DNA of 64,000 nucleotides from Candidatus Desulfopertinax cowenii (GTDB lineage: Bacteria > Bacillota > Desulfotomaculia > Desulfotomaculales > Desulforudaceae), in the NCBI GenBank assembly GCA_001899445.1, contig MPOA01000001.1:62001-126000 (forward strand), written 5' to 3'. The position numbers and the translations under genes were made by a program. Below, one piece after another: positions 16,357 to 24,765 of this stretch (position 1 is the stretch's first letter; the number at the start of each line of letters is the position of its first letter). The notes beneath the pieces are model-generated. The model saw only the letters and a program-made list of their open reading frames with translations, was not told the DNA's origin and did no database searches.

Positions 16357-17827
16357 ATGCGCCCCCGTAACCTATACTTTCCAGGATCGCCGCCGCTTCC
16401 CGGCGGTCGTCGAAATCCAGGCGCCTGTCACCGACTATCTGGTAATCCTCGTGGCCCTTGCCCGCAATCACCACCACGTCCCCCGGCCGGGCCTGCTCGA
16501 AGGCCCGACGCATGGCCTCCCGGCGGTCCGGTACCACAGTGTAGCCGTCCGGCCGGACCTCCCGGTAACCACGCTCGATGTCCGCAATAATCGCCAGCGG
16601 CTCCTCGCTGCGCGGGTTGTCGGAGGTCAGCACGGTATAGTCGGCGCCCCGGGCGCTGATCGCCCCCATCAGCGGACGTTTCTTCCGGTCCCGGTCACCG
16701 CCGCACCCAAACACGGCGATCACTTGTCCCCGGGCGATCTCCCGGGCCGCGCGCAGCACGTTCTCCAATCCGTCCGGGGTATGGGCGTAGTCCACGATTA
16801 CGGTATATTCTTGCCCCCGGTCCACGCGTTCAAACCGCCCCGGGATTCCCGGGACCCGGCCCAGCACGGCGGCGATTTCGTCCGGGGCGAACCCCCGGTC
16901 CAGCCCGACACATACCGCGGCCAAGGCGTTATAGACATTGAACAACCCGGCGATTCGAAGGGAAACCGGGAACGCCCCCCACGCGCTTTCAACCGTAAAG
17001 CGTACCCCACCGGGGGTCACCCGAACCTCCCCGGCCCGCACGTCCGCCGGCTCACGGATCCCGTAAGTGAGCACCCGACCGCGGCTCAGTTCCAGGAGGC
17101 GCAGGCCATATGGATCGTCACGGTTCACCACGGCTAGGGCTTCCTCGTCTAGTCTCTCGAACAACAGGGCCTTGCTGGCAAAGTAGTCTTCCATGTCGAC
17201 GTGAAAATCCAGGTGATCCTGGGACAGATTGGTAAAAACGGCGGTGTCGAAACGCAGGCCCGCGACCCGCCCCAGGCGCAGACCATGGGAGGACACCTCC
17301 ATCACCACCTCCCGCACTCCGGCGTCGGCCATGCGCCGCAGCAGGCGCTGCAAGTCCAGGGACTCGGGCGTGGTGTGCCGCATCGGCAAAATCTCGTCCC
17401 CGATGGCGCTGTGAATGGTACCTACGAGCCCCACCCCAGGGTGGCGCGCCCGGAAGAGGGCGGCAATCAGGTGCGTGGTAGTAGTCTTGCCGTTCGTTCC
17501 GGTCACTCCGACTAGATGGAGTCCCCGGGCCGGCTCACCGTAGAACTGGCTGGACACATACGCCAGCGCCTCCCTGGTGTCGGGTACCACCGCCCAGGCC
17601 ACTCCTTCCGGAACCGTTACCGGGCGGGCCAGCAAAACACCGGCGGCCCCGCGGGAGACGGCCTCGGGCACAAACCGGTGTCCGTCCGTCACCAAACCCT
17701 GGATGGCCACAAACAAAAAACCCGGCTGGACCTGCCGTGAATCATAGGCGATACCTGTAATTTCCACCTCCAGGTCCGGGCTGTGGGCTTGCAGGTACAG
17801 TCCCCTAATCAACTCCGCAAGATTCAC
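16334..17827 (-). CDS. murE: UDP-MurNAc-tripeptide synthetase MurE (meso-DAP adding)
   Basis: Adds the third stem-peptide residue. At 497 residues it has the ATP loop GVTGTNGKTTTT (107-118) and central motif TNLSQDHLDFH. The specificity motif DNPR (LTSDNPRSEEP, about residue 410) indicates meso-diaminopimelate rather than lysine, so the organism should have DAP-type peptidoglycan as most Clostridia do. GTG start. It lies between the PASTA-PBP gene and murF. Confidence 0.98.
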   Translation of the reverse strand: MNLAELIRGLYLQAHSPDLEVEITGIAYDSRQVQPGFLFVAIQGLVTDGHRFVPEAVSRGAAGVLLARPVTVPEGVAWAVVPDTREALAYVSSQFYGEPARGLHLVGVTGTNGKTTTTHLIAALFRARHPGVGLVGTIHSAIGDEILPMRHTTPESLDLQRLLRRMADAGVREVVMEVSSHGLRLGRVAGLRFDTAVFTNLSQDHLDFHVDMEDYFASKALLFERLDEEALAVVNRDDPYGLRLLELSRGRVLTYGIREPADVRAGEVRVTPGGVRFTVESAWGAFPVSLRIAGLFNVYNALAAVCVGLDRGFAPDEIAAVLGRVPGIPGRFERVDRGQEYTVIVDYAHTPDGLENVLRAAREIARGQVIAVFGCGGDRDRKKRPLMGAISARGADYTVLTSDNPRSEEPLAIIADIERGYREVRPDGYTVVPDRREAMRRAFEQARPGDVVVIAGKGHEDYQIVGDRRLDFDDRREAAAILESIGYGGAYEGDNSR

Positions 17828-17904
17828 GTTGAGTTTCCCCCGTCACGTCTATCCAGAAATAAGTTTGAAGACATGCACTCTTTAAGAGTATACATCAGGT
17901 GCGT

Positions 17905-20055
17905 TCATTCTTCACGTCCGGGTGGACTTCCTGCCGCCGGCGGTTCGAACTTCACGCGAATGGTGGTGCCCCGGTCAACCTTCTTCCCGGGTTGGACGGA
18001 TTGCTCCACGGCCACCCCACTTCCGGAAGGATCCAGCCACAGGTCCAGGCTTTCCAGGAGTGTGCCGGCCTGCTTGATGGTCAGCCCCGTAAGGTCCGGC
18101 ACGGTAACCTGTCGGCCCTTATCCACCTTTCCGGCCCGCAGGTCGAGGATGACGGTGGTCCCCTCCTTGACGGTGGCGCCGGCTTCGGGCACCTGTTCGT
18201 GAACCACGTTGCCCTCTCCCCGGGTGATAAAGTTCAAATTGTTCCCCCGGAGTTCACGGACCGCCTCGTCCAAGGGCAGGTTCGACACCTGGGGCACCTT
18301 AACGTTCTCCGGTTCCTCCGGTTCAACCCAGATCCACTGTTTTTCCGGCTTCGGCAGGTCGTCCCGGGCTGGCACTCCCAGGTAACGCAACACATCCTGC
18401 ATCACGTTCCGGAAAGCCGGGGCCGCCACCTGGCTGCCGTAGTAAATCCCACCCTGGGGTTCCACCACCATGATCAGCGTCACGGCCCGCGGGTTTTCAA
18501 CCGGGCCGAAGCCGACGAAAGAAGAGACGTAGCGGCCCGTCATATAGCCGCCACCCGGGCCGACCACCTGGGCGGTACCGGTCTTGCCGGCCACTCGGTA
18601 GCCGTCGACGTAAGCGTTGACGCCGGTGCCCTTAAGGACCACCGTCTCGAGCAACTCCTGCACCTCGCGCGCCGTCTCCTCGGAAATGACCCGACGCACC
18701 TCCCTTGGCTGCAACTCCCGGACCACCTTGCCGTTGTGGTCCACCACCTTCTTTACCAGTTGGGGCTGCATCAGCACCCCGCCGTTGGCCACCGCGGCCA
18801 CCGCCGCAGTGAGCTGGATTGGCGTGACCGCCACCGACTGACCGATGGACATGGTAGCCAGGTTCAGGTTGGTGGCCTGCTTCTGGGGAATCAGAATGCC
18901 GTGCGCCTCCCCAGGCAGCTTGATTCCGGTCGGCATTCCGAACCCGAACCCCCGCAGGTGCTTGAAAAAGTTGTCAATCCCTACCCCCAGGCCGATTTCA
19001 ACGAAACCGGAATTGCAGGAATGCTGGATCACTTCCTCGAAAGTCTGGCTGCCGTGCCCACCCGCCTTCCAACACCTGATGTTCCGGTCGGCGACCTTGA
19101 TGTAACCCGGATCATAGAAACGGCGGTTTCGGTCCACGGTGTTTTCCTCGATGGCCGCGCACAGGGTGATGATTTTGAAGGTCGATCCGGGTTCGTAGTT
19201 GTACCAGATCGCCGGATTGCGGTCCCAGGTGGACGGGGGATAATCCATCCACCGGTTGGGGTCGAAGGTGGGGCGGTTGCCCATGGCCAAGATTTCCCCG
19301 GTCTGCGGGTCCATCACGATGATTACCGCGTACTTGGGCTGGTAAGCGTCCACGAGTCTGTCTAGTTCACGTTCCACAAAATACTGAATGGTCTCGTCCA
19401 GCGTCAGGAACAGGCTGTGGCCCGGTACCGGCGGGTAGCGTTTGTGTACGGCGGAGGGGATCTGGCGCCCCACGGCGTCGTATTCCATGACAATCTGGCC
19501 GGGAATGCCGCACAAATCACTTTCGTACGTGTTTTCGATTCCCGTCAGTCCCTGGTTGTCGATCCCGACGAAGCCCACAACGTGGGCGGCTAGACCATCC
19601 TTGAGATAGTACCGCTTGCTTTCCTCAACAAACTCGATTCCCGGCAGCTTCAGGGACCGCAATTCCTGCACCACCTGGAAATCCTCCTTGCGCTTCAGCC
19701 AAACGAATGATTCCCGCCTGGTAATCAGTTCATAGATCCGGTCCGGATCCATGTCTAAAACAATAGCCACTTTTTGGGCGGTCTCGCTAGGGTTCTTGAT
19801 TTGCGAAGGAATAGCAAACACCGAGTCGGCACTGATACTGGTCACCAGTTCGTTTCCGTTGCGGTCGTAAATGGTGCCCCGCTTGGCTTCTACCGGAAAA
19901 TCCCGCATTCGGTTCTCCATGGCTTCTTTTCGCAGGTGTTCGCCCAGGAAGAACTGAATGTACGCCAGACGCAGCAACAAAAGAAAAAGGGTCAACGCGC
20001 CCAGGAGCAGAAGGGCGATGATTCGCTTGCGCATAATGATCCTGGTGGGCTGCAT
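17905..20055 (-). CDS. spoVD: Class B penicillin-binding protein with PASTA domains (SpoVD / division PBP)
   Basis: Septal transpeptidase partner of FtsW. Order: short cytoplasmic start, membrane helix (about 11-33), PBP dimerisation domain, transpeptidase with SXXK (S291, PGSTFK), SCN and KTG (AGKTGTAQV) motifs, then two PASTA domains (about 595-650 and 665-715). At 716 residues it matches SpoVD-like proteins. It is the only class B PBP in the dcw cluster, so it may do both vegetative division (PBP2B role) and spore cortex synthesis. The ATG at 20055 follows GGGGGAG. Naming it spoVD rather than pbpB is a judgement from PASTA content and the sporulating context. Confidence 0.93.
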   Translation of the reverse strand: MQPTRIIMRKRIIALLLLGALTLFLLLLRLAYIQFFLGEHLRKEAMENRMRDFPVEAKRGTIYDRNGNELVTSISADSVFAIPSQIKNPSETAQKVAIVLDMDPDRIYELITRRESFVWLKRKEDFQVVQELRSLKLPGIEFVEESKRYYLKDGLAAHVVGFVGIDNQGLTGIENTYESDLCGIPGQIVMEYDAVGRQIPSAVHKRYPPVPGHSLFLTLDETIQYFVERELDRLVDAYQPKYAVIIVMDPQTGEILAMGNRPTFDPNRWMDYPPSTWDRNPAIWYNYEPGSTFKIITLCAAIEENTVDRNRRFYDPGYIKVADRNIRCWKAGGHGSQTFEEVIQHSCNSGFVEIGLGVGIDNFFKHLRGFGFGMPTGIKLPGEAHGILIPQKQATNLNLATMSIGQSVAVTPIQLTAAVAAVANGGVLMQPQLVKKVVDHNGKVVRELQPREVRRVISEETAREVQELLETVVLKGTGVNAYVDGYRVAGKTGTAQVVGPGGGYMTGRYVSSFVGFGPVENPRAVTLIMVVEPQGGIYYGSQVAAPAFRNVMQDVLRYLGVPARDDLPKPEKQWIWVEPEEPENVKVPQVSNLPLDEAVRELRGNNLNFITRGEGNVVHEQVPEAGATVKEGTTVILDLRAGKVDKGRQVTVPDLTGLTIKQAGTLLESLDLWLDPSGSGVAVEQSVQPGKKVDRGTTIRVKFEPPAAGSPPGREE

Positions 20056-20170
20056 GCCACTCCCCCTGTCGGCTGGGCAGGACCCTTCCAGGACGCCATG
20101 GCCCGGTCCTGCCTTCCGTCAGCGCCAGGAGCGCCTTTTGCCGAAGTCTCCGGAACGCGGGTGGTTCTTT

Positions 20171-20686
20171 CTAGCGGGCGGCGAAATCGAGAAAAGCCTG
20201 GAGAATCCCCTGCTCGCGGGTTCTTGCCGGCCTTTCGGCCACATCCCTGCCCAGGTTCGGAACGGCGCCGGCGACCGCGGCCGGCTCCCCTACGGGGGCG
20301 GTGTCCGGATCCGCGAAGTTTGCCCCGTTGACGGCCACAAACATCACGTCGTCCGGCGTGGGCCGAACCATGCCCAACTGGGTGATGGCCACCACTTCCA
20401 CCCTGGAGAGTGAATCAAGCTTGTCGATCCTGGCCCTCAAGCTCTGCTTTTCCTGCTCCAATTTGGCGATCTCGGCCCGCAAGGACTCAGCCTGGTAACC
20501 CACGCTAACGGCCAGGGCGTTGACGTAGCTAAAAGCGGCTCCGAGTATGAAAGCCATCACCAATAGGGCCGTAAGGGGAAGACGTATTTGCTTCTCCCGA
20601 ACAGGCTGGACAACCGGCGGAGGCGCCTGTAACCGGCGCATCTCCTCGTAGTAGAAATAATCCGCCCTTTCGTGTACTGCTATCAA
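20171..20686 (-). CDS. ftsL: Cell division protein FtsL-like
   Basis: A 171-residue bitopic protein with a cytoplasmic N-terminus (about 1-48), one membrane helix (about 50-72) and a leucine-rich coiled coil (SLRAEIAKLEQEKQSLRARI), followed by a Pro/Ala-rich tail. Sequence conservation of FtsL is low; the assignment rests on topology and on the position between rsmH and the PBP gene, where ftsL always lies. TTG start 2 bases after the rsmH stop. It is longer than B. subtilis FtsL (117) because of the variable C-terminal tail. Confidence 0.85.
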   Translation of the reverse strand: MIAVHERADYFYYEEMRRLQAPPPVVQPVREKQIRLPLTALLVMAFILGAAFSYVNALAVSVGYQAESLRAEIAKLEQEKQSLRARIDKLDSLSRVEVVAITQLGMVRPTPDDVMFVAVNGANFADPDTAPVGEPAAVAGAVPNLGRDVAERPARTREQGILQAFLDFAAR

Positions 20687-20688
20687 GC

Positions 20689-21657
20689 CTATTCAACCTC
20701 CTGATCGTTTAGAACAACGGGCCGCTTCCGGGCCGCCCGCAGTTTGGCGCTCCGGGCGCGAGGATTGCGGGCGACCTCGTCCTCTCCCGGCACCCGCGGC
20801 CGCGAGGTCAGAATCTCCAGCCGGGGCACTACCCCGCAGCGGCAGACCGGCAAACCGGGCGGGCATTTGCAGTGCACCGCAAATTCCCGGAAAAGGTCCT
20901 TGACAATGCGGTCCTCCAGCGAATGATAGCTCAGCACCACCACCCGCCCCCCGGGCGCCAACACGTCCACCGCCTGTCTTAGGGAACTCTCCAAGGCATC
21001 CAGTTCGTCGTTGACGGCGATGCGCAGGGCCTGAAAGGTGCGGCGCGCCGGGTGTGGCCCGGTACGGCGCGCCCGCGCCGGCACGGCCTCCTTGACCACT
21101 GCGGCCAGCCTGCCGGTGGTGAGAATCGGGGCCTTGGCGCGTTCCCAGCCGATATGGCGCGCAATACGCAGCGCCCACCGTTCCTCTCCGTATTTCCTGA
21201 TCAGGTCCGCAAGTTCATTTTCGGGCAGTCCGTTCACCAGGTCAGCGGCGGTGATTTCGCCGTCCGGGTCCATCCGCATGTCCAGGGGCGCATCGTGCTG
21301 GTAGGCAAAACCGCGGGCCGGAGTGTCCAACTGGGGGGACGATACCCCGAGATCGTACAGCAGACCCTGCACGTTAACGATTCCCAACCGTTCCAAAACC
21401 CGGGCCAGTTCCCGGAAATTCGCCCGTACCAGCTGCACCCGGTCGCCATACGCGGCCAAACGGCGAGAGGCCGCCTCCAGAGCGTTCACATCCTGGTCCA
21501 TGCCCACCAGCCGGCACCGCCCCCCGGTTTTCTCCAGAATACCGGCACTGTGCCCGGCCCCGCCGAGGGTGCAATCCACGTAAGTGCCCCCGGGCACGGG
21601 ATCCAGGAACTCCAGGACCTCTGCTAGCATTACCGGTTCGTGGTGAAAGCCCGCCAT
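20689..21657 (-). CDS. rsmH: 16S rRNA (cytosine-1402-N4)-methyltransferase RsmH
   Basis: SAM-dependent methylation of C1402 in the ribosomal P site. The product (322 residues) starts [18 protein letters not shown] and shows the family motifs [47 protein letters not shown] and [11 protein letters not shown]. The frame stays open upstream to 21807, but the ATG at 21657 matches the conserved N-terminus and avoids overlap with mraZ. It lies 28 bases after mraZ. Confidence 0.97.
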   Translation of the reverse strand: MAGFHHEPVMLAEVLEFLDPVPGGTYVDCTLGGAGHSAGILEKTGGRCRLVGMDQDVNALEAASRRLAAYGDRVQLVRANFRELARVLERLGIVNVQGLLYDLGVSSPQLDTPARGFAYQHDAPLDMRMDPDGEITAADLVNGLPENELADLIRKYGEERWALRIARHIGWERAKAPILTTGRLAAVVKEAVPARARRTGPHPARRTFQALRIAVNDELDALESSLRQAVDVLAPGGRVVVLSYHSLEDRIVKDLFREFAVHCKCPPGLPVCRCGVVPRLEILTSRPRVPGEDEVARNPRARSAKLRAARKRPVVLNDQEVE

Positions 21658-21685
21658 GGCGCAAACCCCGCCCACGCTATAAATG

Positions 21686-22123
21686 CTATAAGTCCAGATC
21701 ATAGTCCACGATCTTTTCCGCAATTTCCTCGTAGGCCTCGCCCGCTTGGGCGCTGTAGCGTTCCCACTCGTCACGGGACCAGATCTCCACCCGGGACGAA
21801 ACCCCAAGGACCATCACTTCCCTTTCCAGCCGGGCATACTCGCGGAGATTGGCAGGCAACAGAACTCGGCCCTGCTTATCGGCCTCCACTTCCGCCGCAC
21901 CCGAAAAAAATAGCCGCGCGAAAGCCCGGGCCTCCGCCCTGGCAAACGGCAGCTTGCGCAGTTTCTGCTCCAACAACTCCCACTCGGCACGGGAGTAAAG
22001 GAAAAGGCAACGGTCAAGCCCCTTGGTGACCACAAAACTGGCCCCCAGACCCTCACGGAAACGGGCCGGAATAAACAGACGTCCCTTGGCATCCAGCGTA
22101 TGCTGGTATTCACCGATAAACAT
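21686..22123 (-). CDS. mraZ: Transcriptional regulator MraZ
   Basis: First gene of the dcw cluster; a ring-forming AbrB-fold DNA-binding protein that controls its own operon. At 145 residues, it has two MraZ/AbrB half-domains, each with the DxKGR signature (first: [20 protein letters not shown]; second: [20 protein letters not shown]). ATG at 22123 is preferred over GTG 22132: it gives the canonical MFIGEYQ start and lies 5 bases after GGGGTGA. Four AAGTGG boxes overlap its promoter (22154-22194), the expected MraZ operator. Confidence 0.96.
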   Translation of the reverse strand: MFIGEYQHTLDAKGRLFIPARFREGLGASFVVTKGLDRCLFLYSRAEWELLEQKLRKLPFARAEARAFARLFFSGAAEVEADKQGRVLLPANLREYARLEREVMVLGVSSRVEIWSRDEWERYSAQAGEAYEEIAEKIVDYDLDL

Positions 22124-22153
22124 TACGGTCACCCCGCCGGGAGGGCTTTTTCA

Positions 22154-22190
22154 CCACTTTACCCCACTTTAATCCACTTGTTCTCCACTT
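22154..22190 (-). promoter_or_regulatory. MraZ operator: four AAGTGG direct repeats
   Basis: On the minus strand AAGTGG occurs four times (plus-strand CCACTT at 22154, 22164, 22174 and 22185), with 10, 10 and 11 bp between starts, so all lie on one helical face. This matches MraZ operators in other phyla (GTGG/TGGG-type repeats at 10-bp period). They cover the predicted promoter, implying repression of the operon by its first product. Confidence 0.8.
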
Positions 22191-22194
22191 GCAA
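22166..22194 (-). promoter_or_regulatory. Sigma-A promoter of the mraZ/dcw operon
   Basis: TTGCAA (22189-22194) and TAAAGT (22166-22171) on the minus strand, separated by 17 bp. The core promoter is interleaved with the MraZ boxes and lies about 40 bases before the mraZ start. Confidence 0.6.
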
Positions 22195-22302
22195 GCGGAT
22201 TCCTGCAAAAAAATTCCTAACCGCAAAAAATAATTTGGAAGGTCCCAGACGAAATAGGACCCTACCAAACCGATTTGAGAAATGTCCCATCGGGGCGGCG
22301 TG

Positions 22303-22337
22303 CGAAAAAAAGCACTCTCCCGGGTTGCGGGAGAGGC
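22303..22337 (-). terminator. Rho-independent terminator after the lipoprotein gene
   Basis: On the minus strand CTCTCCC and GGGAGAG arms with a 7-base loop are followed by GTGC and eight T residues. It insulates the mraZ promoter from the upstream lipoprotein gene. Confidence 0.8.
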
Positions 22338-22405
22338 TTACTATCCCAATTACGGAATGTTTCGGGCGACCCTACGGGTCACCGCTTTATGCGGGTGTTT
22401 TCAGG

Positions 22406-23089
22406 TCATTCGGGCGGTTCACCTTCCCAGAAGTCCATCACCTGTACCCCGGCCGGCAGATCAAAGGTGTCCTCCGGCAAAAGCCCCACTTCCAGTTCCC
22501 GGAACTCGGTCACGGTGGTGCGGCCATCCACCGTGGTTTCCACCCGCAGTGGCAGGCCGTATTCCTCCCACAGGTACAACACCGTCTTCCCGCCGGGTTC
22601 TTCCCGGACAAACCGGCGGCACCGGAGCCCTTCAAAGAAGGCAGCCTCGCCGGGAACCCACTCCGCCGGGTCCAGGTTTTGGATGTAGTCCAGCGGCGAC
22701 TCGGGTGTCCCGGCGCAACCCTCGCCCAGGCTCATTCTGGTGGCCGTGCCCGCGGCGGCATCATAGGACAACAGTTCGCCCCGGGCCTTGTCGACCACCA
22801 GGATCAGCGTTTCCCCGTCCACAACCGTTTCGGTCTTTACCAGGTCTCCCTGCATCCATACCCGGGCCTCATGCGACCACATGGGATACTGGGTCACCAC
22901 CCGGTAACTGAGCCCCTCGACGCCAGCGCTCCGGCTTAAAAGTTCTTTCAGTTCGTTTCCCGGCTCCTCGGGAATCGGCTTTTCGGCGGCATTGCAACCC
23001 GCCAGGGCCAGCGCCAGCAAGCCCGCCAGCACCAAAACCACCAGCCGCCGGAACCGGAACCGTCCCGTTTTCCGGTCCTCACGCTTCAT
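22406..23089 (-). CDS. Lipoprotein, LolA-like / sporulation-type outer-surface protein of unknown function
   Basis: A 227-residue secreted lipoprotein: basic N-terminus (MKREDRKTGRFRFRR), hydrophobic signal segment and lipobox LALAGC, with the lipidated Cys near residue 33. The rest resembles the LolA/LppX-like fold (VWMQGDLVKTETVVDG, LPLRVETTVDGRTTVTEF), often annotated as an outer-membrane lipoprotein-sorting-like protein in Firmicutes that have no outer membrane. The ATG at 23089 is chosen because it gives a normal signal peptide; the frame remains open to 23179. A sigma-E-like promoter lies 34 bases upstream (23123-23152), suggesting mother-cell expression. Substrate and role unknown. Confidence 0.8.
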   Translation of the reverse strand: MKREDRKTGRFRFRRLVVLVLAGLLALALAGCNAAEKPIPEEPGNELKELLSRSAGVEGLSYRVVTQYPMWSHEARVWMQGDLVKTETVVDGETLILVVDKARGELLSYDAAAGTATRMSLGEGCAGTPESPLDYIQNLDPAEWVPGEAAFFEGLRCRRFVREEPGGKTVLYLWEEYGLPLRVETTVDGRTTVTEFRELEVGLLPEDTFDLPAGVQVMDFWEGEPPE

Positions 23090-23122
23090 TAACGCCCACC
23101 GCCCTTGCGCGCATTTGCAAAC

Positions 23123-23152
23123 AATATACGAGCCCCCGGGCAGTAATATGTG
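23123..23152 (-). promoter_or_regulatory. Possible sigma-E promoter of the lipoprotein gene
   Basis: On the minus strand CACATATT (23145-23152), a 14-bp spacer and CGTATATT (23123-23130). Compared with the sigma-E consensus GTCATATT-14-CATACAAT, 6 of 8 and 5 of 8 bases match, with exact spacing and an expected leader of about 25 bases. No sigma-A promoter of similar quality is visible. Confidence 0.4.
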
Positions 23153-23203
23153 TTCTAGCAAAAGTTTACGAATTAACAAACATGTGAAACCCGCCAGACG
23201 TTC

Positions 23204-23632
23204 CTAGTCTCTATGCTCCCCCACACTGATCAGAAACCGGATATTCACCACGGGAACACCGGCCTGCTGCCGGGCACACCGGGCACAATCGCCTTCTTCC
23301 TTCCACCCCTTAAACAGGCCGGCAGAACCGTACAGCCCGTCCATCCGCCTTCGGAGCGGGTCCGGCAGCACTTCCGAGCGCCGCCCCGCACCGTCCCCGG
23401 GAAAGCCGTCTACCAGGGCGGGTCCGTAAAGCGGGCCTTGGCGGCCGGCGCCCAATCCCGCCGGATCGTCTCCCTGCGCTTCCGTCTCCTGTTCAACCAC
23501 CACCCTGATCCTCGAAATGGTGGGTGGACGACCCGACGGCGCTCCCACTTGTTTCAGAATATAGGCTATGCTCAGTCCGATCAGGCCCAGTACCAGGAGC
23601 ATGGCTACCGCACCGGTTACGGGATCGCTCAA
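23204..23632 (-). CDS. Hypothetical single-pass membrane protein
   Basis: I do not recognise this 142-residue protein. It has an extracytoplasmic start, one membrane helix (about 8-27, AVAMLLVLGLIGLSIAYIL) and a charged, Gly-rich remainder with a CARCAR motif (two cysteines near residue 116-119) that could bind a metal or form a disulphide. TTG start with AAAGG 11 bases upstream. A CATATGGTA element at 23702-23710 resembles a sigma-K -10 box, but the -35 spacing is poor. No neighbour on either side is closely linked. Confidence 0.55.
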   Translation of the reverse strand: MSDPVTGAVAMLLVLGLIGLSIAYILKQVGAPSGRPPTISRIRVVVEQETEAQGDDPAGLGAGRQGPLYGPALVDGFPGDGAGRRSEVLPDPLRRRMDGLYGSAGLFKGWKEEGDCARCARQQAGVPVVNIRFLISVGEHRD

Positions 23633-23838
23633 AGGTTTCCCGTCCTTTCTCCAAAGCAGCTTGCAAATGCGCTTCCAGTAGGTTGTAGCATATACTTATT
23701 TTACCATATGGATTAACGATAATTTGTCACTTGTTGCTGCTCAGGCCCTCAAAGCAACTACAAAAGTGGCGAAAAAGCAACGAAAAACTAATGCTATGGC
23801 GCTGTCCAAACCCAGAATGAGAGTACGGAGATTGGGAG

Positions 23839-24645
23839 CTATTCCAGGGGGATCAAAGTGCGGCGGCGGCGCTGGAAGGTGGCGATTTCCCGGTAGCCTG
23901 CCTGTTTCAACAGCTGAATCGCCTCGGGCAAGCCGCTCCCCACCCGCTCGGGAGCGTGGGCGTCCGAACCGAGGGTGACCGGGACACCAAACCCGCAGCA
24001 AAACCGGAGGAAAATTGGATGGGGATAGATCTCTCCCACCGGCGCCCACAACCCGGCGGTATTGACTTCGATACAGATGCCGGCGGCGGCGATAACCGCG
24101 GCGGTTTTCCGGTAAAGCGGCGTGATATCGCTGCGTGGCCGGCAGCCGAACTTCTTCAGCAGGTCCGGGTGCGCCAGGCTGTCGAACAGGCCCGAGCGCG
24201 CCGCCGCCTGTAACAGCTCAAAATATCGGTGGTAGAGCACATCGGCGTCCCGTCCCCGGTAACCGTCCAGGAAGTCGGGGTTATCAAAGCCCCACCCATC
24301 GAGGTAGTGGATCGAACCCAGGACATAGTCGAAGGGGTGACGTTCCAAGAGCACGGCCAACTGCGGCTCCCGGCCCGGGATGTAATCGGCCTCGATGCCG
24401 AGCCTGATGGGCAGGTCGGGGTTATCCGCCCGCAGGGCCAGCACCTCGGCGACGTACTCCGGCAGTTCCTCATCAGCCATGGCCAGGCCGGAAGGCCTCT
24501 GTTCCGGCGCATGGAAATAAATGGGGATGTGGTCGGCGAAGCCGATCTCACGGAGCCCTCGCTCCCGGGCAATCCGAACGTAGTCGGCCATCCGGCCCCG
24601 GGCGTGCCCGCAGCGGTAAGTGTGCAGGTGGTAGTCTACCGCCAA
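23839..24645 (-). CDS. hisK: Histidinol-phosphatase, PHP family (HisJ/HisK type)
   Basis: Removes phosphate from histidinol phosphate in histidine synthesis. At 268 residues it shows PHP-domain metal motifs: YHLHTYRCGHA at the N-terminus, GFADHIP (about residues 34-40), GIEADY, GSIHYL and the C-terminal LGSDAHAPE. The TTG start follows GGAGGAGG. No other histidine genes are nearby, so it stands apart from any his operon; a role on another phosphorylated substrate is possible. Confidence 0.9.
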   Translation of the reverse strand: MAVDYHLHTYRCGHARGRMADYVRIARERGLREIGFADHIPIYFHAPEQRPSGLAMADEELPEYVAEVLALRADNPDLPIRLGIEADYIPGREPQLAVLLERHPFDYVLGSIHYLDGWGFDNPDFLDGYRGRDADVLYHRYFELLQAAARSGLFDSLAHPDLLKKFGCRPRSDITPLYRKTAAVIAAAGICIEVNTAGLWAPVGEIYPHPIFLRFCCGFGVPVTLGSDAHAPERVGSGLPEAIQLLKQAGYREIATFQRRRRTLIPLE

Positions 24646-24765
24646 CTTCCCTCCTCCTTGAACTTGAAAATGTAACGACCAACAACTATTTTCAGGGCAG
24701 ACCCCCTATGCCGCTCATGAGCAGCACCACAAAAGATCAAAATTAGGCGTTATTTTCCGGGCAGA

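Noticed and set aside
23152-23202. Divergent gene on the plus strand at 22992-23207 opposite the lipoprotein start
   Set aside because: Shadow frame without a ribosome site; the minus-strand lipoprotein has a clear signal peptide and lipobox.
23694-23725. Sigma-K promoter of the hypothetical membrane protein gene
   Set aside because: CATATGGTA fits the -10 pattern, but the -35 AC is at 15 rather than about 17 bases, so chance is likely.
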